A stretch of 64,000 nt of DNA from positions 267,483-331,482 of the forward strand of contig NZ_PPSK01000004.1 in the NCBI RefSeq assembly GCF_002903165.1, in the 5' to 3' direction. The translations under genes and the position numbers were made by a program. The DNA comes from Halopseudomonas oceani (GTDB taxonomy: Bacteria; Pseudomonadota; Gammaproteobacteria; Pseudomonadales; Pseudomonadaceae). Positions within the stretch are counted from its first letter, which is position 1, and the number at the start of each line of letters is the position of its first letter. Under the pieces are notes generated by a model. The model searched no databases, had not been told where the DNA came from, and saw nothing but the letters and a program-made list of their open reading frames with translations. Shown piece by piece: positions 27,685-35,518 of this stretch.

Positions 27685-27845
27685 GCCTGGTTGTTCTCTC
27701 CTGAACCCGCTGACGTGATGGAAATGACAACTGACGCAAGGGCGCTGCTCCCTGGGCCCTGGCTAACACCAAGCTCTCATCGTGCGATCAGGCCCCCTAT
27801 ATCGGCAACCATGCGAATAAGATTAGCATTTGCTCCAAAAACGAA

Positions 27846-27869
27846 ACAGGCCGCCCGAAGGCGGCCTGT
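27846..27869 (-). terminator. Intrinsic terminator of the bau operon
   Basis: ACAGGCCGCC-cgaa-GGCGGCCTGT is a perfect 10-bp stem 15 nt after the bauC stop; on the minus strand a T-rich tract (TTTCGTTTTT) follows. Confidence 0.8.
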
Positions 27870-27883
27870 GGACGAACGGTCAA

Positions 27884-29380
27884 TCAGCCATTACTGGGGA
27901 AGGCAAACTGCGCAGCCTCATGGCTCGCGCGCTTGGGCCAGCGCTGGGTAACGGCCTTACGGCGGGTGTAAAAACGTACTCCGTCAGGGCCATAGGCATG
28001 CAGGTCACCAAACAGCGATCGCTTCCAGCCGCCAAAGCTGTGGTAGGCAACCGGCACCGGCAGCGGCACGTTGACGCCAACCATGCCGACTTCGATCTCG
28101 TCGCAGAACAGCCGCGCGGATTCTCCGTCACGGGTAAAGATGCAGGTACCGTTACCGTATTCGTGCTCATTGATCAGTTGCATGGCCTCTTCCAGGCTGT
28201 TCACCCGCACCACACACAGCACCGGGCCAAAGATCTCTTCCTGATAGATGCGCATCTCCGGAGTCACGCGGTCAAACAGGCAGCCACCAAGGAAGAAGCC
28301 CTGCTCGTGGCCGTCGATGCTCAGCCCGCGACCATCAACCACCAGCTCGGCACCGGCTTTAAGGCCATCTTCAACATAGCCGGTGACCTTGTCCAGATGC
28401 TGACCGGTAACCAGCGGTCCCATATCCAGACCGCAGGTGGTGCCTGGACCGACCTTCAGTGCCTTGATCTGCGGTACCAGTTTCTCGACCAGTGCATCGG
28501 CAATCTGATCACCCACACAAACCGCCACTGAAATCGCCATGCAGCGCTCGCCACACGAACCGTAGGCCGCGCCCATCAGTGCATTGACGGCGTTGTCCAA
28601 GTCAGCGTCGGGCATCAGTACGGCGTGATTCTTGGCACCGCCGAGCGCCTGCACGCGCTTACCGCGCTTGGTGCCTTCAGCGTAGATATATTCGGCAATC
28701 GGAGTCGAGCCAACAAAGCTCAGCGCCTTGACCTCGGGCGCGGCAATCAGCGCATCGACTGCCTGCTTGTCGCCATGAACGACGTTCAGCACGCCCTTGG
28801 GCAGACCGGCCTGATGCAACAGTTCAGCGATGAACAGCGTTGAGCTCGGATCACGCTCGGACGGCTTGAGGATGAAGCAGTTGCCGCAGACGATGGCCAG
28901 CGGGTACATCCACAGCGGCACCATGGCCGGGAAGTTGAACGGGGTGATGCCGGCAACCACGCCAACCGGCTGAAAGTCGCTCCAGGCATCGATATCCGGA
29001 CCGACGTTGCGGCTGTATTCGCCCTTGAGAACTTCCGGGGCGGCGCAGGCGTATTCAACGTTTTCAATACCGCGCTTGAGTTCGCCGATGGCATCCTCAA
29101 TGGTTTTGCCATGCTCGGCACTGATCATCTCGGCGATGGCGTTTTCATTCTCTTCCAGCAACTGCTTGAAGCGGAACATGATCTGCGCACGCTTGGCCGC
29201 CGGAGTACGGCGCCAGGCAGGGAATGCAGTTTTGGCCGAGTCGATGGCCTGCTGGATGACGGCATCATCTGCCAGCGGTACCTGACCACTGACCGCGCCG
29301 GTGGACGGGTTGAACACATCGGCGCTGCGGCCAGTACCAGCCACCGGATGGCCGTCAATCAAGTGGGTAACGTTGGTCAT
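27884..29380 (-). CDS. bauC: CoA-acylating (methyl)malonate-semialdehyde dehydrogenase, BauC/MmsA type
   Basis: A 498-aa aldehyde dehydrogenase of the CoA-acylating MmsA class. The catalytic block SCGERCMA (Cys280) and NAD site GSTPIAEYIYAEG are present, as is EEIFGPVLCVVRV. Directly downstream of an omega-aminotransferase and near a LysR gene, it matches the P. aeruginosa bau locus, where it oxidises malonate semialdehyde (3-oxopropanoate) from beta-alanine to acetyl-CoA. A valine-pathway MmsA is the alternative; no mmsB is nearby. AGGAGC precedes the ATG. Confidence 0.85.
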   Translation of the reverse strand: MTNVTHLIDGHPVAGTGRSADVFNPSTGAVSGQVPLADDAVIQQAIDSAKTAFPAWRRTPAAKRAQIMFRFKQLLEENENAIAEMISAEHGKTIEDAIGELKRGIENVEYACAAPEVLKGEYSRNVGPDIDAWSDFQPVGVVAGITPFNFPAMVPLWMYPLAIVCGNCFILKPSERDPSSTLFIAELLHQAGLPKGVLNVVHGDKQAVDALIAAPEVKALSFVGSTPIAEYIYAEGTKRGKRVQALGGAKNHAVLMPDADLDNAVNALMGAAYGSCGERCMAISVAVCVGDQIADALVEKLVPQIKALKVGPGTTCGLDMGPLVTGQHLDKVTGYVEDGLKAGAELVVDGRGLSIDGHEQGFFLGGCLFDRVTPEMRIYQEEIFGPVLCVVRVNSLEEAMQLINEHEYGNGTCIFTRDGESARLFCDEIEVGMVGVNVPLPVPVAYHSFGGWKRSLFGDLHAYGPDGVRFYTRRKAVTQRWPKRASHEAAQFAFPSNG

Positions 29381-29434
29381 AATTTGCTCCTGAGAAACAT
29401 GGCGCTGCCCACGGCGCAGGCAGCCGTAAAATGA

Positions 29435-30775
29435 TCAGTCCAGCGTGTTCAACACACTGCCCACGGCATCAAACAGACGATCCAGATCCTCTGGCCGCGC
29501 ATTGAAGGTTGGCCCGAACTGCAGAGTATCGCCCCCAAAGCGCACATAAAAGCCTGCTTTCCACAGCGCCATGCCAGCTTCGAAGGGGCGAATGGTCGGA
29601 TCGGTGCCGCGCGGCGCCAGCTGAATCGCGCCCGCCAGACCGCAGTTACGAATGTCCAATACGTGACTCGCGCCCTGCAGGCCATGCAATGTACGCTCGA
29701 AGTGTGGTGCCAGCTCGGCAGCCTGTTGCACCAGAGCGTCGTCTTCGAGCAGCTTCAGCGTCGCCAGCCCGGCAGCGCAGGCCACCGGATGCGCCGAATA
29801 GGTGTAGCCGTGACCGAACTCGACCGCGTGCTCCGGGGCATTCTGCTGCATGAAGGTGTTGTAGATCTCGCTGGTTGCAACCACCGCCCCCATTGGAATG
29901 GCACCGTTGGTGATCTGCTTGGCCAGGTTCATGATGTCCGGGGTGACGCCAAAGTACTCGGCGCCGGTCCAGCAGCCAAGGCGACCAAAACCGGTGATGA
30001 CCTCGTCAAAAATCAGCAGAATGTCATGCTGATCGCAAATTTCGCGCAGACGCTGCAGGTAGCCCTTGGGCGGTACGATGGCACCTGCCGAGCCTGACAT
30101 CGGCTCGACGATGACCGCCGCGATATTGGAGGCGTCATGCAGCTCGATCAGCTTGAGCATCTCGTTTGCCAGCTCGACACCGCCGGTCTCGGCCATTCCG
30201 CGGGTAAACGCCATGCCCGGTTGCAGGGTGTGCGGCAGATGATCGGCTTCCATCAACTGGCCGAACATCTTGCGGTTGCCGCCAATACCGCCAAGGCTGG
30301 TGCCGGCGATGTTGACGCCATGATAGCCACGGGCGCGACCAATCATCCGCGCCTTGTTCGGCTGACCTTTCAGGCGCCAGTAGGCACGCGCCATCTTCAC
30401 CGCCGTGTCGGCACACTCGGAGCCGGAGTTGGTAAAGAACACGTGGTTCAGATCACCCGGCAGCTTGGCAGCGATCTGCTCGGCCAGCTGGAACGACATC
30501 GGGTGGCCGAACTGGAAGCCGGGCGAGTAATCCATCGTCCCCAACTGCTGGGCTACCGCCTGCTGGATCTCGCTGCGCGAGTGTCCGGCACCGCAGGTCC
30601 AGAGCCCCGACAAGCTGTCGTATACCTGCCGTCCATCTGCGTCGGTCAACCAACTGCCCTTCGCCGCAACGATCAGGCGCGGGTCACGATGGAAGTTGCG
30701 GTTAGCTGAAAATGGCATCCAGTGCGCATCCAGCTTGAGCTGGCTGGCGAGCTGTTGTGTGCTGTGATCCTGCAT
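29435..30775 (-). CDS. bauA: Beta-alanine:pyruvate (omega-amino acid) transaminase
   Basis: A 446-aa class III PLP aminotransferase with LLIFDEVITGFGRLG (Asp257) and the Schiff-base Lys286 in NLAKQITNGAIPMGAV. The N-terminal signature HWMPFSANRNFHRDPRLI is typical of omega-amino acid:pyruvate transaminases of pseudomonads. It converts beta-alanine plus pyruvate to malonate semialdehyde plus alanine, feeding the dehydrogenase 54 bp downstream. It is divergent from the LysR regulator, as in the bauR-bauA arrangement. Confidence 0.88.
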   Translation of the reverse strand: MQDHSTQQLASQLKLDAHWMPFSANRNFHRDPRLIVAAKGSWLTDADGRQVYDSLSGLWTCGAGHSRSEIQQAVAQQLGTMDYSPGFQFGHPMSFQLAEQIAAKLPGDLNHVFFTNSGSECADTAVKMARAYWRLKGQPNKARMIGRARGYHGVNIAGTSLGGIGGNRKMFGQLMEADHLPHTLQPGMAFTRGMAETGGVELANEMLKLIELHDASNIAAVIVEPMSGSAGAIVPPKGYLQRLREICDQHDILLIFDEVITGFGRLGCWTGAEYFGVTPDIMNLAKQITNGAIPMGAVVATSEIYNTFMQQNAPEHAVEFGHGYTYSAHPVACAAGLATLKLLEDDALVQQAAELAPHFERTLHGLQGASHVLDIRNCGLAGAIQLAPRGTDPTIRPFEAGMALWKAGFYVRFGGDTLQFGPTFNARPEDLDRLFDAVGSVLNTLD

Positions 30776-30850
30776 GCAGTTGCCTCACGGGAAATCGGCG
30801 AAGGGCGCGTCTGCGCCGGTGTTTTCAATGGACATACGTTGCCACAGCAA

Positions 30851-30882
30851 AAGGTATGATAAAACATGACTTTTCATACCTT
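30851..30882. promoter_or_regulatory. Inverted repeat in the bauA-bauR gap (candidate BauR operator)
   Basis: AAGGTATGA and TCATACCTT form perfect 9-bp arms separated by 14 bp in the 128-bp divergent gap. Partly symmetrical AT-rich flanks inside the arms (TAAAA / TTTT) extend it. The placement suits a LysR-type regulator. Confidence 0.6.
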
Positions 30883-30903
30883 CAGTTTCGGAATGACTAA
30901 ACA

Positions 30904-31833
30904 ATGAAATCCCGTCGCCCTGCCCCGCTTGCCCAACTATCAGATATTGATCTGCGCCTGCTGCGGGTGTTCCGCACCGTTGTCGAATGTGGCGGCTTTT
31001 CGGTCGCCGAAAGTGTGCTGGGCATCGGTCGCTCGGCGATCAGCCAGCAGATGAGCGACCTGGAGCAACGCCTGGGCCTGCGCCTGTGCCAGCGCGGGCG
31101 CGCCGGCTTTGCCATGACCGAGGACGGCCGCGAGGTCTATCAGGCTGCACTGCAATTGTTCTCGGCAGTGGAAAATTTCCGTACCGAGGTCAACGGTCTG
31201 CACCAGCACCTGCGCGGCGAACTGAACATTGGCCTCACCGACAATCTGGTCACCATGCCGCACATGCGGGTTACTGACGCGCTCGCACGCCTGAAGACGC
31301 GCGGCCCGGACGTGCGCATACAAATCAGTATGTCTGCGCCCGGTCAGGTCGAACAGGGCGTACTGGATGGTCGTCTCCACGTTGGCGTGATTCCGCAGGT
31401 CGGGGCGCTGTCCGGGCTTGAGTATCAACCGCTCTACAGCGAACGCGCCGAACTCTACTGCGCCGTTGGCCACCCCCTGTTCGAGCTGGAAGACAGCCAG
31501 CTGACACTGGAAGCACTGCGCCAGCACGACGCCATTTCGCCCAGCTTTCGTGTACCAGCGGAGGTTCAGGAGCAGTTCCAGGCGCTGCGCTGCACCGCCA
31601 CCGCTTCGGATCGCGAGGGCATCGCGTTCCTGCTGCTGACCGGGCATTACATCGGCTACCTGCCGGACCACTATGCAGCCCAATGGGTTGCAAGCGGCCG
31701 CATGCGCGCACTTGATCCCGCTCGCTATCACTACGATCTGGTGCTGTCCGCGGTTACGCGCAAAGGCAGACGCCCTCACCTGGTGCTGGAGAGCTTCCTC
31801 GAGGCGCTCGCCGGCGAAGCTATCCCTACCTGA
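30904..31833 (+). CDS. bauR: LysR-family regulator, BauR-like
   Basis: A 309-aa LysR-type regulator. The N-terminal winged helix is at residues about 18-77 (RLLRVFRTVVECGGFSVAESVLGIGRSAISQQMSDLEQRLG), followed by a periplasmic-binding-protein-like effector domain (ELNIGLTDNLVTMPHMRVTDAL). Its divergence from bauA and overall fit support identity with BauR, which activates the beta-alanine genes in P. aeruginosa. Effector is presumably beta-alanine or a related omega-amine. Confidence 0.8.
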   Translation: MKSRRPAPLAQLSDIDLRLLRVFRTVVECGGFSVAESVLGIGRSAISQQMSDLEQRLGLRLCQRGRAGFAMTEDGREVYQAALQLFSAVENFRTEVNGLHQHLRGELNIGLTDNLVTMPHMRVTDALARLKTRGPDVRIQISMSAPGQVEQGVLDGRLHVGVIPQVGALSGLEYQPLYSERAELYCAVGHPLFELEDSQLTLEALRQHDAISPSFRVPAEVQEQFQALRCTATASDREGIAFLLLTGHYIGYLPDHYAAQWVASGRMRALDPARYHYDLVLSAVTRKGRRPHLVLESFLEALAGEAIPT

Positions 31834-31926
31834 CCTCTCCGCCGACGGGAAAAAAGGCTTGACTCTTTTTAGATGATAAACGACATTTAATTTAAATTAA
31901 TACCGTCATATAAAAGGAGCACCGCC

Positions 31927-32745
31927 ATGAGCAGTCCACACGTTAGCGCCGCCCCCTCCTCTGCGCTTGATAGCGCCTGCCGCGCGTTCAGCGTGCCGCA
32001 ACGCATTCAGCCGAGCAGTCTGGAACGCTCGGTTCTTGCACAGGCACAACACAGCACCTTCCCCTATGTCGACGGTGACATCTCGGTCTGGAGTCTTGGC
32101 CTCGGCCCCCGCGTACTGCTGGTGCATGGCTGGGACAGTCGCGGCTCGCATCTGGCAGCCTTCGTCGAGCCGCTGCTGCGCGCTGGATTTGCTGTCACAC
32201 TGTTTGATCTACCCGCGCATGGCGACTCAGGCGGCAACCTGAGCAGCCCGGTGCACGCTGGCCGCGCACTGGCCGCACTAGCGGAACACCTTGGCGCTAT
32301 TCACAGCGTGATCGCCCACTCGCTGGGGTCTGCCGCAAGCCTCTGGGCCTTCGCTCATGGACTGAAGGTCAGCGCCAGCGTTCACCTCTCCGGCCCCTCC
32401 TCGCTCAGCCCGATGCTTCAACTACAGGCACTGGGGCATGGCCTCACCCTTGAAGAACAGGGCGAATTCAGCCGTTGGGTCGAGCAGCATATCGGCATCC
32501 CGCCAGCAGAGATGGATCTGCCAGCACTCAAGCACGGGCTGCAGCACCCGGCACTGATCATGCACGATCCGTCTGACCGGGTTGTGCCATTCGCGGCTTC
32601 CGCAGACCTGCACCGCCACTGGACAGGCTCCGAACTGATCGAACTGGATGGTCTAGGCCACCGCCGAATCCTGACCGACCCTCAGGTGATTGCGCGCAGC
32701 TGCGCGCTGTTGAGCGGCACCCACAAAGCCGGAATACAGCCATGA
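31927..32745 (+). CDS. Alpha/beta hydrolase
   Basis: A 272-aa alpha/beta hydrolase. The oxyanion segment is LLVHGWDSRGSH; the nucleophile elbow is AHSLGSAASL (Ser132), the acid is probably Asp217 in MHDPSDRVVPF, and the base His245 in GLGHRRIL. The triad is thus complete. Its stop overlaps the start of the MFS transporter (ATGA at 32742), so the two are one unit. An AT-rich promoter region with AAAGGAGC as SD lies just upstream. The substrate is unknown; the pairing suggests detoxification and efflux of an ester compound. Confidence 0.82.
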   Translation: MSSPHVSAAPSSALDSACRAFSVPQRIQPSSLERSVLAQAQHSTFPYVDGDISVWSLGLGPRVLLVHGWDSRGSHLAAFVEPLLRAGFAVTLFDLPAHGDSGGNLSSPVHAGRALAALAEHLGAIHSVIAHSLGSAASLWAFAHGLKVSASVHLSGPSSLSPMLQLQALGHGLTLEEQGEFSRWVEQHIGIPPAEMDLPALKHGLQHPALIMHDPSDRVVPFAASADLHRHWTGSELIELDGLGHRRILTDPQVIARSCALLSGTHKAGIQP

Positions 32746-33926
32746 GCACCTCTACTCGGACGCTCCTGCTGTTATCCGGGCTGGCGGCCGTCGGCACGCT
32801 GTCAACAACGATCATTCTGCCGTCGCTCCCGGCCATGGCTGTCTCGCTGAATGCCGCCCCGGCCGACATGGCGCTTACGTTGAGCAGCTTTTTTCTGGTG
32901 TTTGCTGTCGGACAACTGCTGGTAGGGCCGCTTTCCGACCGCTACGGTCGTCGGCCGTTGATTCTCGGTGGTCTGACGCTGTTTGTACTTGGCAGTCTGC
33001 TTGGCGCCGGCGCATCCGATCTGAACAGCATGGTTGCTGCCAGGGTCATCCAGGCCGCCGGTGTTTGTGCTGCCTCGGTGCTGGCCCGCGCCATTGCCCG
33101 CGATCTGTATGACGGCCAGGCGCTGGCCAAAGCACTGGCCTTCATCATGGTAGCCATGGCAGCCGCGCCAGGATTCTCACCGCTGCTGGGCAGCCTGATC
33201 GACAGTCAGCTCGGTTGGCGAGCCAGTTTTCTGCTGGTCGCCGGCGTCGGTGCCGCGCTGGCGGCAGGTTACCTTCTAGCTATGGCTGAGTCCCACGCGC
33301 CTTCTGCCCGCTTGAAGCTCTCCGTGGGCGTGATCAGCAAAGGCTACCTGCAGCTGTTGGGTGACCGCCGCTTTGCACTTCCAGCCCTGGCCGTCAGCCT
33401 GGTGATTGGCGGGCTCTATGCCTTCTTCGCCTCGGCACCAGTTATCATGATCCGCGGCATGGGCTACAGCGGCATTCAGCTCGGTCTGTTCTTTGCTGCA
33501 ACGGTGTTCGTCGTGTTCAGCGCGGGGATGCTTGCGCCGAAACTGGCACAGCGCTGGGGTGCCGTTCAGGTGGCACTGGCCGGCGGCGCAGTGGCGCTGG
33601 TCGGTGGCATCCTGCAAGTGCTGTTCTACCAGAATCAGGATCTAATCCTGTTCAGCCTTGCAATCTGCCTGTTTCTGGCAGGCATGGGCGTCATCAACCC
33701 GCTGGGCACCGCCGTTACCTTACAGCCCTTTGGCGAACAGGCCGGCCTGGCATCCTCGCTACTCGGCTTCCTGCAGATGGCAATCGCAGCGATAGGCACC
33801 GGACTGGTCAGCGCCATCGCCCTGCCACCGGCACTGACACTCGGACTGCTGCTCAGCGCTACAGCTTTCTGCTCACTGGCAGGGTTCTTTTTGTACCCAT
33901 CAAATACCCTACGACAGCCCGCCTGA
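32742..33926 (+). CDS. MFS multidrug exporter, Bcr/CflA type
   Basis: A 394-aa 12-helix major facilitator. Motif A is QLLVGPLSDRYGRRPLILGG and motif C-like AAPGFSPLLGSLIDSQLGWR, both typical of the Bcr/CflA drug-resistance branch. It is translationally coupled to the upstream hydrolase. A terminator follows at 33951. The substrate is unknown. Confidence 0.88.
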   Translation: MSTSTRTLLLLSGLAAVGTLSTTIILPSLPAMAVSLNAAPADMALTLSSFFLVFAVGQLLVGPLSDRYGRRPLILGGLTLFVLGSLLGAGASDLNSMVAARVIQAAGVCAASVLARAIARDLYDGQALAKALAFIMVAMAAAPGFSPLLGSLIDSQLGWRASFLLVAGVGAALAAGYLLAMAESHAPSARLKLSVGVISKGYLQLLGDRRFALPALAVSLVIGGLYAFFASAPVIMIRGMGYSGIQLGLFFAATVFVVFSAGMLAPKLAQRWGAVQVALAGGAVALVGGILQVLFYQNQDLILFSLAICLFLAGMGVINPLGTAVTLQPFGEQAGLASSLLGFLQMAIAAIGTGLVSAIALPPALTLGLLLSATAFCSLAGFFLYPSNTLRQPA

Positions 33927-33950
33927 AAGGCGACACGCCACACAGGAGAC

Positions 33951-33976
33951 GCCGCCATCATTCGACGGCGGCTTTT
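33951..33976 (+). terminator. Terminator of the hydrolase-MFS unit
   Basis: GCCGCC...GGCGGC stem (extended by TC/GA) followed by TTTT, 25 nt after the MFS stop. Confidence 0.7.
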
Positions 33977-34019
33977 AGCACACAGTACGACCACCTCCGG
34001 GCCGCCAGCAACGCTAGAA

Positions 34020-35087
34020 TTAGTTGCGAAGCTGATCTGCGGCGGCAAGCAGCGCCTGCGCAGTGGCCTCCCAACCCAGGCAGCCATCCGTGATGGAAAC
34101 ACCGTAACGCAGCTCGCCAGACAGCGCCTGACAGCCATCGAACAGGTGACTTTCCAGCATCACACCACGCAGGCTGGTGTCGCCCGCGACGCGCTGAGCA
34201 ACCACATCGGCCAGCACCTCAGGCTGACGCAACGGGTCTTTACCGCTATTGGCGTGACTGCAATCCACCACCAGTGCCGCCGGCATGCCCAGTCGCTCAA
34301 GCTCTGCGCGCACCTTGGCAACGGCATCGGCCTGGTAGTTCGGGCCGCTGCGACCACCACGCAGCACGATGTGAGTATCGGGATTGCCGACGGTTTCGAC
34401 CAGCGCCGGACGACCGTGCATATCCATGCCGAAATGCTGGTGCCGATGCCGAGCCGAACGCATGGCGTCGCAAGCGACCGTCATACTGCCATCTGTGCCG
34501 TTCTTGAAGCCGACTGGCAGGTGCAAGCCGCTGACCAGCTCACGGTGGATCTGCGATTCACTGGTACGCGCTCCGATGCAGCCCCAGCTCAACAGATCGT
34601 CAAGGTAACTCGCCGCCAACGGTTGCAGCAGCTCGGTCGCAATCGGCAAACCCAATTCACTGATCGCCAGCATGGTGCGGCGCGACAGCGCCAGACCGGC
34701 GGCCAGGTCGCTGCTGCCATCCAGCTGCGGATCGTACAGCATGCCCTTCCAGCCGACCGTGGTGCGCGGTTTTTCGACGTAGGCTCGCATTACCAGCAAC
34801 AGCCGATCCGCAACACGGGCCTGCAACTCGGCGAGCCGCTCAGCGTATTCGATTGCCGCATCAGGGTCGTGCAGGGAACAGGGGCCGGTGATCACCAGCA
34901 GGCGGTCATCCTTGCCTTCGAGAATGTCTCGGATGGCCTGGCGGTGCGCCTCAATGGCGTCAGCCTGACCCTGGCTCAACGGCAGGCGCTCGCGTAGCTG
35001 CGCTGGCGTCGGCAGAGTGTGGGTACGGCGGTTGGCGCTTTGCGTGGTCGGGGCTGCGCTGGCAAGTGCAGTTACGGTGGCGGTCAT
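34020..35087 (-). CDS. Class I 3-deoxy-7-phosphoheptulonate (DAHP) synthase
   Basis: A 355-aa class I-alpha DAHP synthase, first step of the shikimate pathway (PEP + erythrose-4-phosphate). Landmarks: LLVITGPCSLHDPDAA, LLVMRAYVEKPRTTVGWKG, WGCIGARTSESQIHRE, PVGFKNGTDGSM, LRGGRSGPNY, DCSHANSGKD and the C-terminal GVSITDGCLGW. An N-terminal extension of about 30 residues rich in Ala/Thr precedes the barrel. I cannot tell from sequence whether it is Tyr-, Phe- or Trp-sensitive (AroF, AroG or AroH type). AAGGAAGC precedes the ATG. Regulation by attenuation is indicated by the leader at 35259-35455. Confidence 0.93.
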   Translation of the reverse strand: MTATVTALASAAPTTQSANRRTHTLPTPAQLRERLPLSQGQADAIEAHRQAIRDILEGKDDRLLVITGPCSLHDPDAAIEYAERLAELQARVADRLLLVMRAYVEKPRTTVGWKGMLYDPQLDGSSDLAAGLALSRRTMLAISELGLPIATELLQPLAASYLDDLLSWGCIGARTSESQIHRELVSGLHLPVGFKNGTDGSMTVACDAMRSARHRHQHFGMDMHGRPALVETVGNPDTHIVLRGGRSGPNYQADAVAKVRAELERLGMPAALVVDCSHANSGKDPLRQPEVLADVVAQRVAGDTSLRGVMLESHLFDGCQALSGELRYGVSITDGCLGWEATAQALLAAADQLRN

Positions 35088-35127
35088 CTTTTGCTTCCTT
35101 AGCCGGGGCGGTCTTGCCGCCGCGGCG

Positions 35128-35229
35128 CTATCTGGGTGTTCGATCGATTAAATGTCGTGCAGTCAGTGAGCCAGTGCAAAATCGCCAGCTGCGGTAAGAG
35201 CGCGGGTTGTAAGTGCGTTGTGCGTACAT
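35128..35229 (-). CDS. Possible second small leader ORF between attenuator and DAHP synthase
   Basis: A 33-codon frame begins at an ATG (35229) with a strong, well-spaced GAGGAA and starts MYAQRTYNPRSYRSWRF, with three Tyr, one Trp and one Phe in its first 17 codons. It lies after the terminator and stops 40 nt before the DAHP synthase ATG. A GC-rich hairpin (GCCGCGGCGG/CCGCCCCGGC) follows it. No family is recognised. Whether it is translated or regulatory is open. Confidence 0.4.
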   Translation of the reverse strand: MYAQRTYNPRSYRSWRFCTGSLTARHLIDRTPR

Positions 35230-35258
35230 GCCGATTCCTCAAATATGCAAAACCCAAT

Positions 35259-35292
35259 AAAAAAACCCCGATCGGGGAGCCGACCGGGGTTT
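35259..35292 (-). terminator. Attenuator terminator upstream of DAHP synthase
   Basis: On the minus strand AAACCCCGGTCGG pairs with CCGATCGGGGTTT (13 bp, one G-U) around a 4-nt loop and runs into seven T in total. It lies 47 nt after the leader-peptide stop and 171 nt before the DAHP synthase ATG, the position expected of an attenuator. Confidence 0.9.
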
Positions 35293-35338
35293 CTTGATTC
35301 TCTGGTGGCGACCCGTCAATTCAGGGCGCCTGTGGGTA

Positions 35339-35455
35339 TCAGGCGCGCCTTTGGCTAAACCAATACCCAAAATAAAAGTAACCAACCGCCGCACGCGCAG
35401 CAACGACAGCACGCGAGGCGCTGGCGATAGGGAGCGGTGCAGAACAAAGTGTCAT
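35339..35455 (-). CDS. Aromatic leader peptide of DAHP synthase (attenuation)
   Basis: A 38-aa leader ORF from ATG 35455 to TGA 35339. After an Ala/Ser/Arg-rich start, the C-terminal half reads GYFYFGYWFSQRRA: three Tyr, three Phe and one Trp within nine codons, just before the stop. The codons GGG-TAT overlap a segment that can pair with ATACCC immediately after the stop, giving a 1:2 hairpin that would compete with the downstream terminator fold. Stalling at Tyr, Phe or Trp codons should therefore set readthrough. AAAGGT lies about 12 nt upstream; an ATG at 35460 gives only Met-Pro-stop and overlaps this start. Confidence 0.8.
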   Translation of the reverse strand: MTLCSAPLPIASASRAVVAARAAVGYFYFGYWFSQRRA

Positions 35456-35518
35456 GGCATGGTTACCTTTAAACATTGAGTCGACTCTAACGGATCAGTT
35501 GCGCTGCGCGCAACCCCC

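Noticed and set aside
35458..35460. First ATG (35460) of the DAHP synthase leader as start
   Set aside because: It encodes only Met-Pro-stop; the overlapping ATG at 35455 opens the aromatic-rich frame. The overlap could matter for coupling but is not called as a gene.
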